In this document: one piece after another, positions 52,402 through 62,649 of the stretch
How the letters are laid out: each line of letters opens with the position of its first letter
How positions within the stretch are numbered: position 1 is the stretch's first letter
From: Brevibacillus reuszeri
GTDB lineage: Bacteria; Bacillota; Bacilli; Brevibacillales; Brevibacillaceae
Reading direction: 5' to 3'
DNA length: 64,000 bases
NCBI RefSeq assembly: GCF_002897295.1
Contig: NZ_BEXF01000003.1
Location: 124,001-188,000 of the forward strand
Position numbers and translations under genes: made by a program
The notes under the pieces: model-generated
The model's database searches: none
Told to the model about the DNA's origin: nothing
Seen by the model: only the letters and a program-made list of their open reading frames with translations

Positions 52402-53496
52402 TTATTTCAATGCACCAGCAACAATTTCTTGAAGTACGGTCAGAATCTTTTCATTTTGCTCCTTCGTACCGACCGTAATACGCTGATAGCCTGGGAAGCC
52501 AAGCGCATTTCCGGAGCGAACGATGATTCCCTGACTCAGCAGCTTCTTGAAAACGGCATCTGAATCCTGCTTCAGGTCAACCAAGATGAAGTTTGTTTGA
52601 GTAGGATAATACGAGAGACCCCATTCATCAAAACGATCCGTAAATTGCTTCACGCCTTCTCTGTTACGGTCACGGCAGCTAATGACGAACTCTTGATCCT
52701 TCAGTGCAGCACGGGCTGCCACTTGTCCAAGTGCGCCAGTATTGAATGGCTCGCGCACGTGCTCCAGTTGGGAAACGAGCTCCTCAGACGCGACACCGTA
52801 ACCGATACGCAACGTTGCGAGGCCATAGATTTTTGAGAAGGTGCGCAAGATGATCATGTTTGGATATTCAGCAAGCATTGGAATCGTTTGTGGGTACTCA
52901 GGGTCCACAACATATTCGTAGTATGCCTCATCCAACACAACAAGCACGTCTTTTGGCACTTTTTTCATGAAAGCTTCCAGCTCGGAAGTAGTAACGATCG
53001 TACCAGACGGATTGTTCGGGTTACATACCCACACGACACGCGTCTGTTCATTGATGGCAGCAGCCATTGCTTCCAGATCGTGAACGCCGTCTTTCAACGG
53101 AACCTCGATCAGCTCTGCCCCCTCAATAATGGCATTGGAGCGATACTGAGAGAACGTCTGGGATGCCATTACCGTATTTGTGCCCTCATTCAAGAAAGCG
53201 CGAGAAATCATCAACAGATTTTCGTCAGAACCGTTCCCAAAAATCAACTGACCCGGCTTTACTCCGAGAAAATCAGCTAGGTCCCAGCGCAGATTCAAGC
53301 TTGCGCCATCTGGATAAAGCGCCAAATTGTCCAATTGCTCGACGATAGCTGCTTTTGCCTTTGGTGAAGAACCATAAGGATTTTCGTTGGACGCCAGCTT
53401 AATCACTTCTGTCAAACCATATTCGCGCTTAACGTCATCAATGGGTTTCCCAGGCTGATATACCGGGGCATTGAGTATGCGTTGCTTCGGTTGCAT
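52402..53496 (-). CDS. hisC: Histidinol-phosphate aminotransferase
   Basis: 364 residues, class I/II PLP aminotransferase. Schiff-base Lys222 lies in TFSKIYGLATLRIGYG; also NPNNPSGT and DEAYYEY. In this cluster the enzyme works in histidine and also in aromatic amino acid transamination (known for B. subtilis HisC, inferred here). Confidence 0.95.
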   Translation of the reverse strand: MQPKQRILNAPVYQPGKPIDDVKREYGLTEVIKLASNENPYGSSPKAKAAIVEQLDNLALYPDGASLNLRWDLADFLGVKPGQLIFGNGSDENLLMISRAFLNEGTNTVMASQTFSQYRSNAIIEGAELIEVPLKDGVHDLEAMAAAINEQTRVVWVCNPNNPSGTIVTTSELEAFMKKVPKDVLVVLDEAYYEYVVDPEYPQTIPMLAEYPNMIILRTFSKIYGLATLRIGYGVASEELVSQLEHVREPFNTGALGQVAARAALKDQEFVISCRDRNREGVKQFTDRFDEWGLSYYPTQTNFILVDLKQDSDAVFKKLLSQGIIVRSGNALGFPGYQRITVGTKEQNEKILTVLQEIVAGALK

Positions 53497-53525
53497 CCAC
53501 GTTCACTCCAGTCACATTTTTCCCA

Positions 53526-54344
53526 TTATTGTAGCGCACTCGCTAACTGTTGTACAAACGTTTTTATTTTTTCAATTGCTTGCGGCATTTGTTCCGGGTC
53601 TTTCAATTGCTCGTTATGCTTCTCGATCTCTTGTACAATCGCACTTCCGACAATCACACCATCAGTATGCGGTGCTACTGCCCGCACTTGTTCCGGTGTG
53701 GAAATACCGAACCCGACAGCTGTCGGCGCATTCGTAGACGATTTTACTTTTTGTAGGAACACGGCAAGATCATCGCGCAAATCTGTACGTGCCCCAGTCA
53801 CTCCTAGCGAGGAAACACAATACAGAAATCCAGTTGCTTGTTCTCCGATTTTTTTGATGCGTGATTCAGATGTCGGCGCAACTAGCGATATGACATGTAT
53901 GCCGTTTTTCTTCGCAGCCTCTACAGCTGGACCATTTTCCTCAATCGGCAAATCTGGAATGACAACTCCATCTGCTCCATAGGCAGCCAGGTCCGCAAAA
54001 AAGCGATCAATGCCATATTGTAGCACAGGATTGACATAGGAGAACAGGACGAGAGACGCCTCGATCCCTGAATTTCTCAAGCGTGCTACCAACTGTAATG
54101 CATCCGCGATTGACACCCCATTTTGGAGCGCTCTCTCTGATGCGCGCTGGATTGTCGGTCCGTCGGCGAGTGGGTCTGAATACGGCACTCCCAGCTCAAT
54201 TACATCTGCCCCGGCCTCTACCATCGCCGTTACAATCTGAAAAGTAGCTTCGATCGTCGGGTCTCCAACCGTAATAAACGGAATAAAACGTTTACGACTA
54301 CGATCCTCAAACAAGCGGTCAATTCTGTTAGCTGTTGCCGTCAT
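53526..54344 (-). CDS. trpA: Tryptophan synthase alpha subunit
   Basis: 272 residues, TIM barrel. Catalytic Glu in VIELGVPYSDPLADGPTIQ, then DGVIIPDLP with the catalytic Asp region, and GFGISTPEQV at the phosphate site. It cleaves indole-glycerol phosphate to indole. The ATG overlaps the trpB stop by 1 nt. Confidence 0.96.
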   Translation of the reverse strand: MTATANRIDRLFEDRSRKRFIPFITVGDPTIEATFQIVTAMVEAGADVIELGVPYSDPLADGPTIQRASERALQNGVSIADALQLVARLRNSGIEASLVLFSYVNPVLQYGIDRFFADLAAYGADGVVIPDLPIEENGPAVEAAKKNGIHVISLVAPTSESRIKKIGEQATGFLYCVSSLGVTGARTDLRDDLAVFLQKVKSSTNAPTAVGFGISTPEQVRAVAPHTDGVIVGSAIVQEIEKHNEQLKDPEQMPQAIEKIKTFVQQLASALQ

Positions 54345-55573
54345 TATTGCTCGCCCCCTTTGCTTTGCTCTTCCAAAGCCTCCTGAATGGTCAGTACATC
54401 TTTATCCCCGCGTCCTGACAGGCAAATAACGAGAATCTGGTCACCTGACATTTGGGGTGCGCGCTTGATCGCTTCTGCTATAGCATGGGCACTCTCCAAA
54501 GCTGGGATGATGCCCTCTGTCCGACACAACAGCTGTACTGCCTCCAAAGCCTCTGCATCCGTTACAGATGTATACGTAACCCGACCATTGTCTTTTAAAT
54601 AGGAATGCTCTGGTCCTACCCCCGGATAATCGAGTCCCGCAGAAATGGAATGGGCCTCCTGTACTTGCCCATGCTCATCCTGCAGCAAGTAAGTAAGCGA
54701 GCCATGAATAACACCCGGACGCCCCAAGCTCAGCGTAGCCGCATGCTTGTCTGTATCCACTCCATGCCCCGCAGCCTCTACACCACGCAAAGCAACATTC
54801 TCGTCCTGAATGAACGGATAAAACATGCCGATAGCATTGCTGCCGCCACCCACGCAGGCAATGACCTCGTCCGGGAGTCTGCCCAGCATTTGCAAGATTT
54901 GACTACGCGTCTCTTCTCCGATGATCTTCTGGAATTCACGCACAATGTACGGATAAGGATGGGGACCCACAACCGAACCGATGACATAAAACGTTTCCTC
55001 TACATGAGTAACCCAATGACGGATCGCTTCGTTCGTTGCATCCTTCAACGTACGTGAACCGGAAACAGCAGGGATGACCTCGGCACCGAGCAGCTTCATG
55101 CGAAATACATTCAGCGACTGGCGGCGAATGTCTTCTTCGCCCATGAAGACTTTGCAGGAGAGACCCAATTTAGCTGCTACCGTCGCACTGGCTACCCCGT
55201 GCTGTCCAGCGCCCGTTTCAGCAATAATTGATTTTTTCCCCATACGCTTCGCAAGCAAGGCTTGACCGAGAGCGTTGTTCAATTTGTGTGCACCAGTATG
55301 GTTAAGATCTTCACGCTTGAGATAAATCTGCGCTCCTCCAAGTGCCTCCGTCAATCGCTCCGCATAGGTAAGTGGCGTTGGTCGTCCTGCATATTCACTC
55401 AGTAGCCCACCCAGCTCCTGAACAAACTGAGGGTCACGACGCGCTGCTTCAAACGCTACCTCCAAAGCTGCTACTGCATTCATCAATGTCTCAGGGACAA
55501 ACTTTCCTCCGAACTGTCCAAAGCGACCATTTTCATCAGGCACGACCGGAATCGTTGTTTGCTGCGTGTTCAT
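54344..55573 (-). CDS. trpB: Tryptophan synthase beta subunit
   Basis: 409 residues. PLP Lys97 in [12 protein letters not shown] and the phosphate-binding [12 protein letters not shown]. It joins indole and serine. The start overlaps the trpF 3' end by 38 nt, larger than the usual 4 nt, so translational coupling is likely. Confidence 0.96.
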   Translation of the reverse strand: MNTQQTTIPVVPDENGRFGQFGGKFVPETLMNAVAALEVAFEAARRDPQFVQELGGLLSEYAGRPTPLTYAERLTEALGGAQIYLKREDLNHTGAHKLNNALGQALLAKRMGKKSIIAETGAGQHGVASATVAAKLGLSCKVFMGEEDIRRQSLNVFRMKLLGAEVIPAVSGSRTLKDATNEAIRHWVTHVEETFYVIGSVVGPHPYPYIVREFQKIIGEETRSQILQMLGRLPDEVIACVGGGSNAIGMFYPFIQDENVALRGVEAAGHGVDTDKHAATLSLGRPGVIHGSLTYLLQDEHGQVQEAHSISAGLDYPGVGPEHSYLKDNGRVTYTSVTDAEALEAVQLLCRTEGIIPALESAHAIAEAIKRAPQMSGDQILVICLSGRGDKDVLTIQEALEEQSKGGEQ

Positions 55574-56204
55574 GCGCTTTCACCCTTTCCACCAATGTTT
55601 TTATTTTGGAAGCGTCTTTCTCGCCATCTGTTTCGACTCCACTGGATACATCAATCATCTTGGCCTGATAACGTCCAACAAGCTCTCCCACATTGTCCGT
55701 ATTTATCCCACCTGCGATAACGCACGCTGCCTCACCGCAGCTTTCCTGCAGCTTCGGTATTTGCTCCCATGAGAAGCGTTTTCCAGTTCCGCCAGCCATG
55801 CTCGGGTCGTACGTATCGAACAAAAACGCATGTACAACTCCGGCATATCGCTCAATCTCGCTTGCTGCATCTGACTCTCCCCCAACCGACAAAGCCTTCC
55901 AAACCGGAATGGAGAAGCGCTCCTGAACCTCTTGACAAAATGCTGGCGATTCCTGTCCGTGGAGCTGAACCACTGCAAGCGGAACCTGGCTGAGAATTTC
56001 ATCCAGCTCCTCTATACTCGGATTTACAAACACGCCTACCGCTGGAGGATGGCCCGGTACCGATGCCAGGAGACTTTTCGCCGTCTGCGCATCTACCTTG
56101 CGCTTGCTTGGTGCGAAGACGAAGCCGACGAAATCAACGTCAAGCTCTTTGAGTAGAGCTAATGTGTCCGATCGCTTAATGCCGCATATTTTGATTTGGG
56201 TCAT
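55536..56204 (-). CDS. trpF: Phosphoribosylanthranilate isomerase
   Basis: 222 residues, TIM barrel. The start [17 protein letters not shown] has the catalytic Cys, with [10 protein letters not shown] and [10 protein letters not shown] following. Converts PRA to CdRP. ATG overlaps the trpC stop by 4 nt. Confidence 0.95.
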   Translation of the reverse strand: MTQIKICGIKRSDTLALLKELDVDFVGFVFAPSKRKVDAQTAKSLLASVPGHPPAVGVFVNPSIEELDEILSQVPLAVVQLHGQESPAFCQEVQERFSIPVWKALSVGGESDAASEIERYAGVVHAFLFDTYDPSMAGGTGKRFSWEQIPKLQESCGEAACVIAGGINTDNVGELVGRYQAKMIDVSSGVETDGEKDASKIKTLVERVKAHEHAANNDSGRA

Positions 56205-57004
56205 TTGCTCATCCCCATTGCAGACGCTGAACCGACTAGCGATAGCACTGCCTGCTCCACATCCTCTTGTCGCATGAAGTGCTCGCCGACCAATACTGCT
56301 CGTGCGCCTGCCTTTCTGACATTTTCAATATCTGCGGGGACCGATATTCCGCTCTCACTCACCACTGTAATCGTTTTGGGAATGTCAGCGATGACTTCAT
56401 GTGTGACTGCTAGATCGGTTTGGAACGTATTTAGATTTCGATTGTTTATTCCGAGCAGTTTCGGTTCAATTGCTTGGAAAACCATGTCACATTCACTTCT
56501 GTTGTGTACTTCAACCAGGACATCCATGCCCAGAGCTTCCGCAGTTTGGGCGAGGTGACGCAGCTGCCCACGCTCCAGAATCGCCGCGATTAGCAAAATG
56601 CAGTCTGCTCCTGCCGCCCTTGCTTCCACTACTTGAATTTCGTCAATGAGAAAATCTTTTCGCAGCAGCGGCCGGTCAATCGCTTCATGAATGTGAGTCA
56701 GATATGACAGACTGCCTTGGAAAAATGCTTCGTCGGTCAAAACGGAAATGCACTCCGCCTCAGCAGCTTGATAAGCCTTGGCAATTGCAATCGGATCAAA
56801 GTCAGGACGAATCAGCCCTTTTGACGGAGATGCTTTTTTCACTTCCGCAATCACACTGACAGGACGAGCACTCGTTTCCAGTGCCTTCTGGAATCCTCGA
56901 GGATCTTGGACCGTCTTCGTATCTGCTAAAAGAGAAGCTATAGTCACAGCGGCTTTTAGACGCGCGATTTCTTCTTGTTTTTTCTCTACGATTTTACGAA
57001 GCAT
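56201..57004 (-). CDS. trpC: Indole-3-glycerol phosphate synthase
   Basis: 267 residues, TIM barrel. Motifs VIAEVKKASPSKGLI, VLTDEAFFQGSLSYL, LRKDFLIDEIQV and VSESGI are typical. Overlaps trpD by 11 nt. Confidence 0.96.
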   Translation of the reverse strand: MLRKIVEKKQEEIARLKAAVTIASLLADTKTVQDPRGFQKALETSARPVSVIAEVKKASPSKGLIRPDFDPIAIAKAYQAAEAECISVLTDEAFFQGSLSYLTHIHEAIDRPLLRKDFLIDEIQVVEARAAGADCILLIAAILERGQLRHLAQTAEALGMDVLVEVHNRSECDMVFQAIEPKLLGINNRNLNTFQTDLAVTHEVIADIPKTITVVSESGISVPADIENVRKAGARAVLVGEHFMRQEDVEQAVLSLVGSASAMGMSK

Positions 57005-58019
57005 GAATCATTCCTCCTGCAATTTGACGGAACTGCTCCAGTTTGCGGAGGACGAGTCCGTCATCGATAAGTTCAGCCGCTCGAATCACACCTTCTCCTA
57101 TGGTGCTAACCCGATCGGCGAGATACAGAATGGCTCCTGCATTAAGCAAGATGATATCTCGCGGGGCCCCGCGTTTTCCGGCGAACACGTCATGAATGAT
57201 CGCGGCATTTTCATTCGCATCTCCACCGCGCAGAGCATCCTTTTCATGGCGACGCAGTCCAAATTGCTCCGGATCAACCTCATATGTGTGGATTTGACCG
57301 TCACGAAGCTCAGCGATATGACTGATTCCCGTCACTGTCAGTTCGTCGAGTCCATCCGAACCCGCAACCACTAGTGCCCGATGGACATCCAGCTCTCTGA
57401 GTACAGCAGCTACTGTAGGAAGCAGCTCGGCATCATAAACACCCATGAGCTGGTGAGTTGCCCCTGCCGGATTCGTCAGAGGACCCAAAAGATTAAAAAC
57501 AGTCCGAATAGCCAGTTCCTTGCGTGGCCCTGCAGCATGCTTCATCGCCTGGTGATACAAAGGCGCAAACAGAAAGCACAAATTCGTAGCCCGGAGACAA
57601 TCAGCCGCATCCTTTGGTGACAGATTGACCGGTACGCCCAATGCTTCCAGTACGTCCGCGCTCCCGCTTTTACTCGAAACGGCTCGGTTACCGTGTTTGG
57701 CGATTCTCACTCCGTCACTGGCTGCCACAATGGCACTCGCCGTCGATATATTAAACGTATTGCTGCCGTCTCCACCAGTCCCACATGTATCTACTAACCC
57801 GGGAAGATCGATCGGAAAACGAGTCGCACGCTCTCTCATCGCTCGAGCAAAGCCGATAATCTCTTCAACCTGTTCTCCCTTCAAGCGCAAGCTAGCTAGA
57901 AAAGCTCCGATCTGGGCAGGAGTTGCTTTTCCATCCATGATCTCGCCCATCGCTTCTTCTGCGACATTTCGGTTCAAATGGCTTCCTTTTAAAATTTGGT
58001 CCAATGCATGGGTTAGCAT
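56994..58019 (-). CDS. trpD: Anthranilate phosphoribosyltransferase
   Basis: 341 residues. PRPP site DTCGTGGDGSNTFNISTA, then KHGNRAVSSKSGSADVLEALG. Adds phosphoribosyl to anthranilate. Overlaps the trpE stop by 7 nt. Confidence 0.96.
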   Translation of the reverse strand: MLTHALDQILKGSHLNRNVAEEAMGEIMDGKATPAQIGAFLASLRLKGEQVEEIIGFARAMRERATRFPIDLPGLVDTCGTGGDGSNTFNISTASAIVAASDGVRIAKHGNRAVSSKSGSADVLEALGVPVNLSPKDAADCLRATNLCFLFAPLYHQAMKHAAGPRKELAIRTVFNLLGPLTNPAGATHQLMGVYDAELLPTVAAVLRELDVHRALVVAGSDGLDELTVTGISHIAELRDGQIHTYEVDPEQFGLRRHEKDALRGGDANENAAIIHDVFAGKRGAPRDIILLNAGAILYLADRVSTIGEGVIRAAELIDDGLVLRKLEQFRQIAGGMIHAS

Positions 58020-59527
58020 GGCAATTCCTCCTTCCGCGCGAATAGCTGCTCCGCCTTTTCCAACGCTGAAATCATCGCCGCTGCTTTATTAATCGTCTCC
58101 TGATATTCACTTGCCGGAACCGAGTCCGCGACTATACCCGCACCTGCTTGCACATGTGCATAGCCATCTTGGAAAAACAAGGTTCGAATCGTAATGCAGC
58201 TATCCAGTGAGCCATCGAACGACAGATAACCAATCGCTCCTGCGTATAGGTGTCTCGCATCTGGCTCAAGCTCAGCAATGATCTCCATCGCTCTCAGCTT
58301 AGGAGAGCCGGATACCGTCCCCGCCGGAAAAGCAGACAGGAGAGCATCAAAGGCATGGAGTCCTTCACGCAGCTTTCCAGTCACATGAGATACCATGTGC
58401 ATGACGTGGGAATAGTTTTCGATCACGAGCGCCTCTTCCACTTTTACAGTGCCGTAGGAGGACACTTTTCCGACGTCATTTCGCCCGAGATCAAGCAGCA
58501 TGTAATGCTCCGCCCGCTCTTTGTTGTCTGCGAGCAAATCAGCTGCCAGCTCAGCATCCTCTTGTGCAGTTGAACCGCGTTTGCGTGTCCCTGCTATCGG
58601 CCTCATCTCCACTTTTTCGTCCTCAACCCGCACCAATAGTTCGGGAGATGTACCAACGACTGTTTCGCCTTCGTATTCCAAATAGTACATGTACGGCGAA
58701 GGGTTCAGTGTACGCAGTAAGCGATAGACGGCAAACGGATCTACTTCAGTCTTTACGGAAAAACGCTGTGAAAGCACTACTTGAAAGATATCGCCTGCCG
58801 CAATGTATTCCTTGGCTTGCTCTACCATCCGCTCATATTGCTGCTGGCTCATGTTGGGTTCAACAGTCAGCGCTGATGGTGATTGAGCGGCTACCTGTAT
58901 GCGACTGTCTACTTGCAGAGGTGCCGTTACCTTTGTTGCCAAAAGCTCGATCCGTTCACAAACTAGTTTGTATTTTTCAGCAATCCGGGCGGCTGAATCT
59001 CCTGGTTCCACATGCAGATTTACGATCAGCTGGATTTCCTGCTTCAAGTGATCGAATGCAATCATCTCGTCTACGAAAAGGAAGCGCATATCCGGTACAC
59101 GCACTGCCTCTTGTCGATGTGGAGGCAGATTTTCAAAATAACGCAGCGTATTGTAGCCAAAAAATCCGACCGCGCCACCACTCAGTCTGGGGAACTGAGG
59201 GAGCTTTGGACTTTTATATCGATCTGTTTCCTCACGCAAAAAGTTCACTGGATTGCCTGTATGGACAAATCGCTCGCCATTCCGTTTCGAAACGGAAATT
59301 TCTTCTCCTTTTGCTTCGACGATTTGAAACGGGTTCATCCCGATAAATGAAAAACGTGCCCAACGCGTACCGCCTTCCACACTCTCTAACAGGAACGAAT
59401 CACTCGTCCGAATCTTTTGGTACAAACGAATAGGTGTTTCTTGGTCAGCTAACAAGGTCATGCTTACAGGGATCATTGAATACGATGCCGAAAGTGAGTG
59501 CACTTCGGCCAGGGAGGGGAAATACAT
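58013..59527 (-). CDS. trpE: Anthranilate synthase component I
   Basis: 504 residues. The chorismate-binding domain has VVLSQRFSVK, RPIAGTRKRG, DLGRNDVGK and GTVSGSPKLRAMEII. An N-terminal LLESVEGGTRWARFSFIG region provides the Trp feedback site. It needs a glutamine amidotransferase (TrpG/PabA) that is absent here, as in B. subtilis, where pabA supplies it. AGGAG precedes the ATG. The leader has a TRAP-type site and terminator. Confidence 0.96.
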   Translation of the reverse strand: MYFPSLAEVHSLSASYSMIPVSMTLLADQETPIRLYQKIRTSDSFLLESVEGGTRWARFSFIGMNPFQIVEAKGEEISVSKRNGERFVHTGNPVNFLREETDRYKSPKLPQFPRLSGGAVGFFGYNTLRYFENLPPHRQEAVRVPDMRFLFVDEMIAFDHLKQEIQLIVNLHVEPGDSAARIAEKYKLVCERIELLATKVTAPLQVDSRIQVAAQSPSALTVEPNMSQQQYERMVEQAKEYIAAGDIFQVVLSQRFSVKTEVDPFAVYRLLRTLNPSPYMYYLEYEGETVVGTSPELLVRVEDEKVEMRPIAGTRKRGSTAQEDAELAADLLADNKERAEHYMLLDLGRNDVGKVSSYGTVKVEEALVIENYSHVMHMVSHVTGKLREGLHAFDALLSAFPAGTVSGSPKLRAMEIIAELEPDARHLYAGAIGYLSFDGSLDSCITIRTLFFQDGYAHVQAGAGIVADSVPASEYQETINKAAAMISALEKAEQLFARKEELPC

Positions 59528-59621
59528 GGACTCTCATCTCCTTTTTAGAGGGAGTGAAAAGGGACAGTGCTCACCTTTTCTCTACCCGCTTCTTAGAGCG
59601 AGAGATAGGGGGAGAAAAATA

Positions 59622-59651
59622 TGAAAAATAATCCAGTACGGACCTGGATTT
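59622..59651 (-). terminator. Attenuator terminator of the trp leader
   Basis: AATCCAG and CTGGATT pair around a 7-nt loop and are followed by ATTTTT on the minus strand. An upstream CTGGGT (59667-59672) can pair with the ATCCAG of the 5' arm, giving an antiterminator. It lies 95 nt before trpE. Confidence 0.75.
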
Positions 59652-59676
59652 TGGGTATGTGTATGTACCCAGCTTG

Positions 59677-59728
59677 CTCTTCTCTCCTCAACCTAACTCA
59701 TCTCTACTCTGCTCTACTTGCTCTGCTC
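59677..59728 (-). promoter_or_regulatory. TRAP (MtrB) binding site with about 11 NAG triplets
   Basis: On the minus strand GAG/TAG triplets recur at 4-6 nt steps from 59728 to 59677: GAG at seven or more positions in strict 5-nt register, one TAG, and one imperfect AAG, 11 in all. This is the layout bound by the 11-subunit tryptophan-loaded TRAP ring in Bacillus. It precedes a terminator, so excess tryptophan should cause termination. No mtrB gene is in the window. Confidence 0.75.
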
Positions 59729-59757
59729 TCAGCCGGAATTTGCTTATAACCGGTAAA

Positions 59758-59799
59758 CGAGGCGCTCTCGTTTCACTTATGGTAAAAGAGAGCGCCTCG
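59758..59799. other. Perfect 12-bp hairpin between aroH and trpE
   Basis: CGAGGCGCTCTC and GAGAGCGCCTCG with an 18-nt loop stand just after the aroH stop codon. Only three T follow on the minus strand, so it may be a partial terminator for aroC-aroB-aroH or an mRNA end-protecting structure. Confidence 0.6.
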
Positions 59800-59807
59800 A
59801 TTGTCAA
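59779..59807 (-). promoter_or_regulatory. Possible trp promoter
   Basis: TTGACA (59802-59807) overlaps the aroH stop codon. TACCAT (59779-59784), 17 nt downstream, is a moderate -10 (4 of 6). It would give a leader of about 250 nt with the TRAP site. Confidence 0.4.
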
Positions 59808-60181
59808 CTGTGATTTGTTAAATCTGGACGTAGCTTAACTGCTTCACGCAGAAAAACGTGATTGATCTCCTTGGCAGTCTTGTCTGTATTTACATGCATC
59901 ATGACACGCACACAAAGAGGCAGACCACCTGGGACCGGAATTTCTTGTGCACACATCAATGGCACGAATGCCCAAGCTTCTCCATCAATCATACGTGCAG
60001 CTTGAGCCGGAAAAGTCGCACACAGATCCGGTGTCGTCGTAATGATGATGCTACCGATGTCTTCCGGATTTACTTGATTGCGTCCTACCATCTCTTCCAG
60101 CAGCCATTTTGTTGCTGAAACAATTTCCTCGCGCGTATCGGCTTCCACCGTTACAGCGCCACGGATACCTCGCACTCCCAT
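59804..60181 (-). CDS. aroH: Chorismate mutase, AroH type
   Basis: 125 residues, the monofunctional AroH fold. The start GVRGIRGAVTVEADTREEI has the active-site Arg, and VPGGLPLCVRVMMHVNT carries the conserved C-terminal Arg. It turns chorismate into prephenate for Phe and Tyr. 3 nt after aroB. Confidence 0.95.
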   Translation of the reverse strand: MGVRGIRGAVTVEADTREEIVSATKWLLEEMVGRNQVNPEDIGSIIITTTPDLCATFPAQAARMIDGEAWAFVPLMCAQEIPVPGGLPLCVRVMMHVNTDKTAKEINHVFLREAVKLRPDLTNHS

Positions 60182-60184
60182 CGC

Positions 60185-61285
60185 TTATGCCTCCACTTCT
60201 TCTCTCATAACAGTCAAAATCAATTGTTCATCAATATCTTTCACGACTTCTACTTCTCCGATTGCACGTGGCAATACAAGAGCCAGCTTTCCGCCGATTG
60301 TCTTTTTATCCCGTTTCATCGCTTCCAATACAGCCTCTGGGGTTACATTGCCCGGCCAGCTGGTTGGGAGATGATAGAGACGGAGTACTCTCTCTGTACG
60401 CGCGTAAATTCCTTTTTCAGCAAAGCCGATACGCTCAGCAACCTTGGCCGCCAAGCACATGCCGATCGAGATTGCCTCACCGTGATTTAGCACAGAGTAC
60501 TGCGATAACGCCTCAAACGCATGTCCAAACGTATGCCCTAAATTAAGCAGCGCTCGTTTCCCCTGCTCTGTCTCGTCCTCAGAGACGATTGCAGCTTTGA
60601 CAGCACAGCCACGTTGAATTGCTTTCCCTAACAATTCTGAATCAAGCTCCCACAGCTGTGCTGCATTTTCTTCCAGCCAATCTACAAAAGACTCATCTGC
60701 AATGAGTCCATGCTTGACGACCTCCGCAAATCCTGCTGCCACCTCGCGCTTCGGTAAGGAGTGTAATGCTGCGGTATCGTAGATTACCACTCGCGGCTGA
60801 TGAAAGGCACCAATCAAATTCTTGCCCAGCGGATGATTGATCGCTACCTTGCCACCAACAGAGCTGTCGTGTGCAAGCAGTGTCGTAGGCAGCTGCACAA
60901 AATCGATCCCGCGCATGTATGTGGCTGCCACAAATCCTGCCAGGTCTCCGACAACTCCACCGCCAAGAGCCAAAATGGCAGATTTTCGATCCAGACCAGC
61001 TTCAATCGCTTCCGTCATGATACGCTCGTAAACGGACAAGCTTTTCGATTGCTCACCTGCCGCAATCACGCTCGCAGAGGCTTTGTAGCCAGCTGCACGA
61101 AGAACATCTCGCAGCAAAGTCAGATAGCGAACAGCTACGTTTTCGTCAGTCACAATCAGCAGGCTGCTGGTGGAGGAAACCCCTGCCTCTTGCAGCAGTT
61201 TTGGAACTTGCTGCAAAAGGCCATTTCCAATCACGATCGGATAAGAGCGCTCTCCTAGTTCAACAGTCAGGCTCTCTGTAGTCAT
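60185..61285 (-). CDS. aroB: 3-dehydroquinate synthase
   Basis: 366 residues. NAD and substrate motifs are ALGGGVVGDLAGFVAATYMRG (the GGG at about 106-108), VQLPTTLLAHDSSVGGKVAIN and LNLGHTFGHAFE. Second step of the shikimate pathway. The start shares one nucleotide with the aroC stop. Confidence 0.96.
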   Translation of the reverse strand: MTTESLTVELGERSYPIVIGNGLLQQVPKLLQEAGVSSTSSLLIVTDENVAVRYLTLLRDVLRAAGYKASASVIAAGEQSKSLSVYERIMTEAIEAGLDRKSAILALGGGVVGDLAGFVAATYMRGIDFVQLPTTLLAHDSSVGGKVAINHPLGKNLIGAFHQPRVVIYDTAALHSLPKREVAAGFAEVVKHGLIADESFVDWLEENAAQLWELDSELLGKAIQRGCAVKAAIVSEDETEQGKRALLNLGHTFGHAFEALSQYSVLNHGEAISIGMCLAAKVAERIGFAEKGIYARTERVLRLYHLPTSWPGNVTPEAVLEAMKRDKKTIGGKLALVLPRAIGEVEVVKDIDEQLILTVMREEVEA

Positions 61286-62445
61286 TAGTATTTCTCCGTG
61301 TAAGCGCGGTATTGACGCACGTTTTCCACCATGTCATCCATCGAGTCACTCGGGAATTTTTCGCACATGGCGTTTGCGATTTCCCAAGCAACTACCGCTT
61401 CCGCTACGACGCTTGCAGCAGGTACCGCACAGCTATCAGAACGTTCAATGCTAGCAGAGAACGGCTCTTTGGAATCGATGTCAACACTCATGAGTGGCTT
61501 GTACAAAGTAGGAATCGGCTTCATCACACCGCGAACCACGACTGGCATACCTGTAGTCATACCACCCTCAAGTCCACCCGCACGATTTGACTTGCGGCTG
61601 TAGCCTGTTTCTTCGTTCCAAATGATTTCATCGTGCAGCTTGGAGCCTGGCAAGCCTGCAGCTTCAAAGCCGACTCCGATTTCAACGCCCTTGAATGCCT
61701 GAATACTCATTACCGCTTGTGCGAGTCGTCCATCCAGCTTGCGATCCCATTGAACATGGCTTCCCAATCCGATTGGAACTCCTTCTACGATAACCTCGAC
61801 GATTCCACCCAAGGAATCCCCGTCTTCTTTTGCTTTATCAATCGCAGCCATCATCAATGGCTCCGCTTCTTTATCCAGGCAACGAACCGGCGATTCCTCT
61901 GTACGTGCAATTAACTCATCGAGGCTAACCTCTTGACGTTTTGCCACAACATCATTGATTTGCAGGACTTGACCGCCTACGCGAATTCCGAAAGCTGCGA
62001 GCAGCTGACGCGCCACTGCACCCACGGCTACACGAATGGTAGTTTCACGCGCACTGGAACGTTCCAGAATATTTCGCATATCACGTTGATGATACTTAAT
62101 CGCACCGTTCAAATCTGCATGTCCAGGACGAGGACGAGATACGCGTCTTTTTTCTTCCGCTCCCTCGACTGGTTCCGCATTCATGATTCCTTGCCAGTGA
62201 GTCCAGTCTCTATTTTCCACGACCAGCGTGATCGGCGCTCCTGTTGTATACCCATGGCGGACACCAGAAACAACTTTCACTTGATCCTTTTCAATTTGCA
62301 TTCTTCTTCCACGGCCATGACCTTTTTGTCGACGTGCCAACTGCTCGTTAATCGCCTCAATGGAAATAGGCAAGTTACTCGGTACGCCTTCGATGATTGC
62401 TGTCAATTGAGGTCCGTGAGATTCCCCTGCTGTCAAGTAACGCAT
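61285..62445 (-). CDS. aroC: Chorismate synthase
   Basis: 386 residues from ATG 62445, the family-typical start [18 protein letters not shown]; an ATG 8 codons earlier is rejected on this basis. Motifs [27 protein letters not shown] and [16 protein letters not shown]. Makes chorismate from EPSP. Called aroF in older B. subtilis usage. First gene of the aromatic supraoperon. Confidence 0.97.
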   Translation of the reverse strand: MRYLTAGESHGPQLTAIIEGVPSNLPISIEAINEQLARRQKGHGRGRRMQIEKDQVKVVSGVRHGYTTGAPITLVVENRDWTHWQGIMNAEPVEGAEEKRRVSRPRPGHADLNGAIKYHQRDMRNILERSSARETTIRVAVGAVARQLLAAFGIRVGGQVLQINDVVAKRQEVSLDELIARTEESPVRCLDKEAEPLMMAAIDKAKEDGDSLGGIVEVIVEGVPIGLGSHVQWDRKLDGRLAQAVMSIQAFKGVEIGVGFEAAGLPGSKLHDEIIWNEETGYSRKSNRAGGLEGGMTTGMPVVVRGVMKPIPTLYKPLMSVDIDSKEPFSASIERSDSCAVPAASVVAEAVVAWEIANAMCEKFPSDSMDDMVENVRQYRAYTEKY

Positions 62446-62537
62446 CTCTTTCCTTCCTCCATCCTCCAAGGCAGCTTTACTCCCTTAATATGGTTCAAAA
62501 AGGGTCGCTGTCCTTTATCACTTTTAAGCGCTATAAT

Positions 62538-62567
62538 ATCATACCTGTACCTCGGTGGAAACACCAA
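62538..62567 (-). promoter_or_regulatory. Promoter of the aromatic supraoperon
   Basis: Minus-strand TTGGTG (62562-62567) and TATGAT (62538-62543) with 18-nt spacing; an alternative -10, TATTAT, sits just downstream. It lies about 90 nt before aroC. Confidence 0.5.
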
Positions 62568-62603
62568 AGTGGCAAAACTCGTTGAAATCCTTTTAGCTGA
62601 ATG

Positions 62604-62633
62604 AAAAACGCCCCTCCTGTTGGAGAAGCGCTT
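62604..62633 (-). terminator. Terminator after the small gene
   Basis: On the minus strand GCGCTTCTCC and GGAGGGGCG pair around AACA, followed by five T. Confidence 0.75.
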
Positions 62634-62649
62634 GGCTTTCACGTGGCGC

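Noticed and set aside
58564..59346. 260-codon plus-strand frame
   Set aside because: Antisense to trpE with no ribosome binding site; composition typical of a shadow frame.
59641..59803. Leader peptide with Trp codons before trpE
   Set aside because: No frame with ribosome binding site and tandem Trp codons; the NAG repeat array explains regulation better.
61933..62604. 223-codon plus-strand frame
   Set aside because: Antisense to aroC and its promoter; no coding signals.
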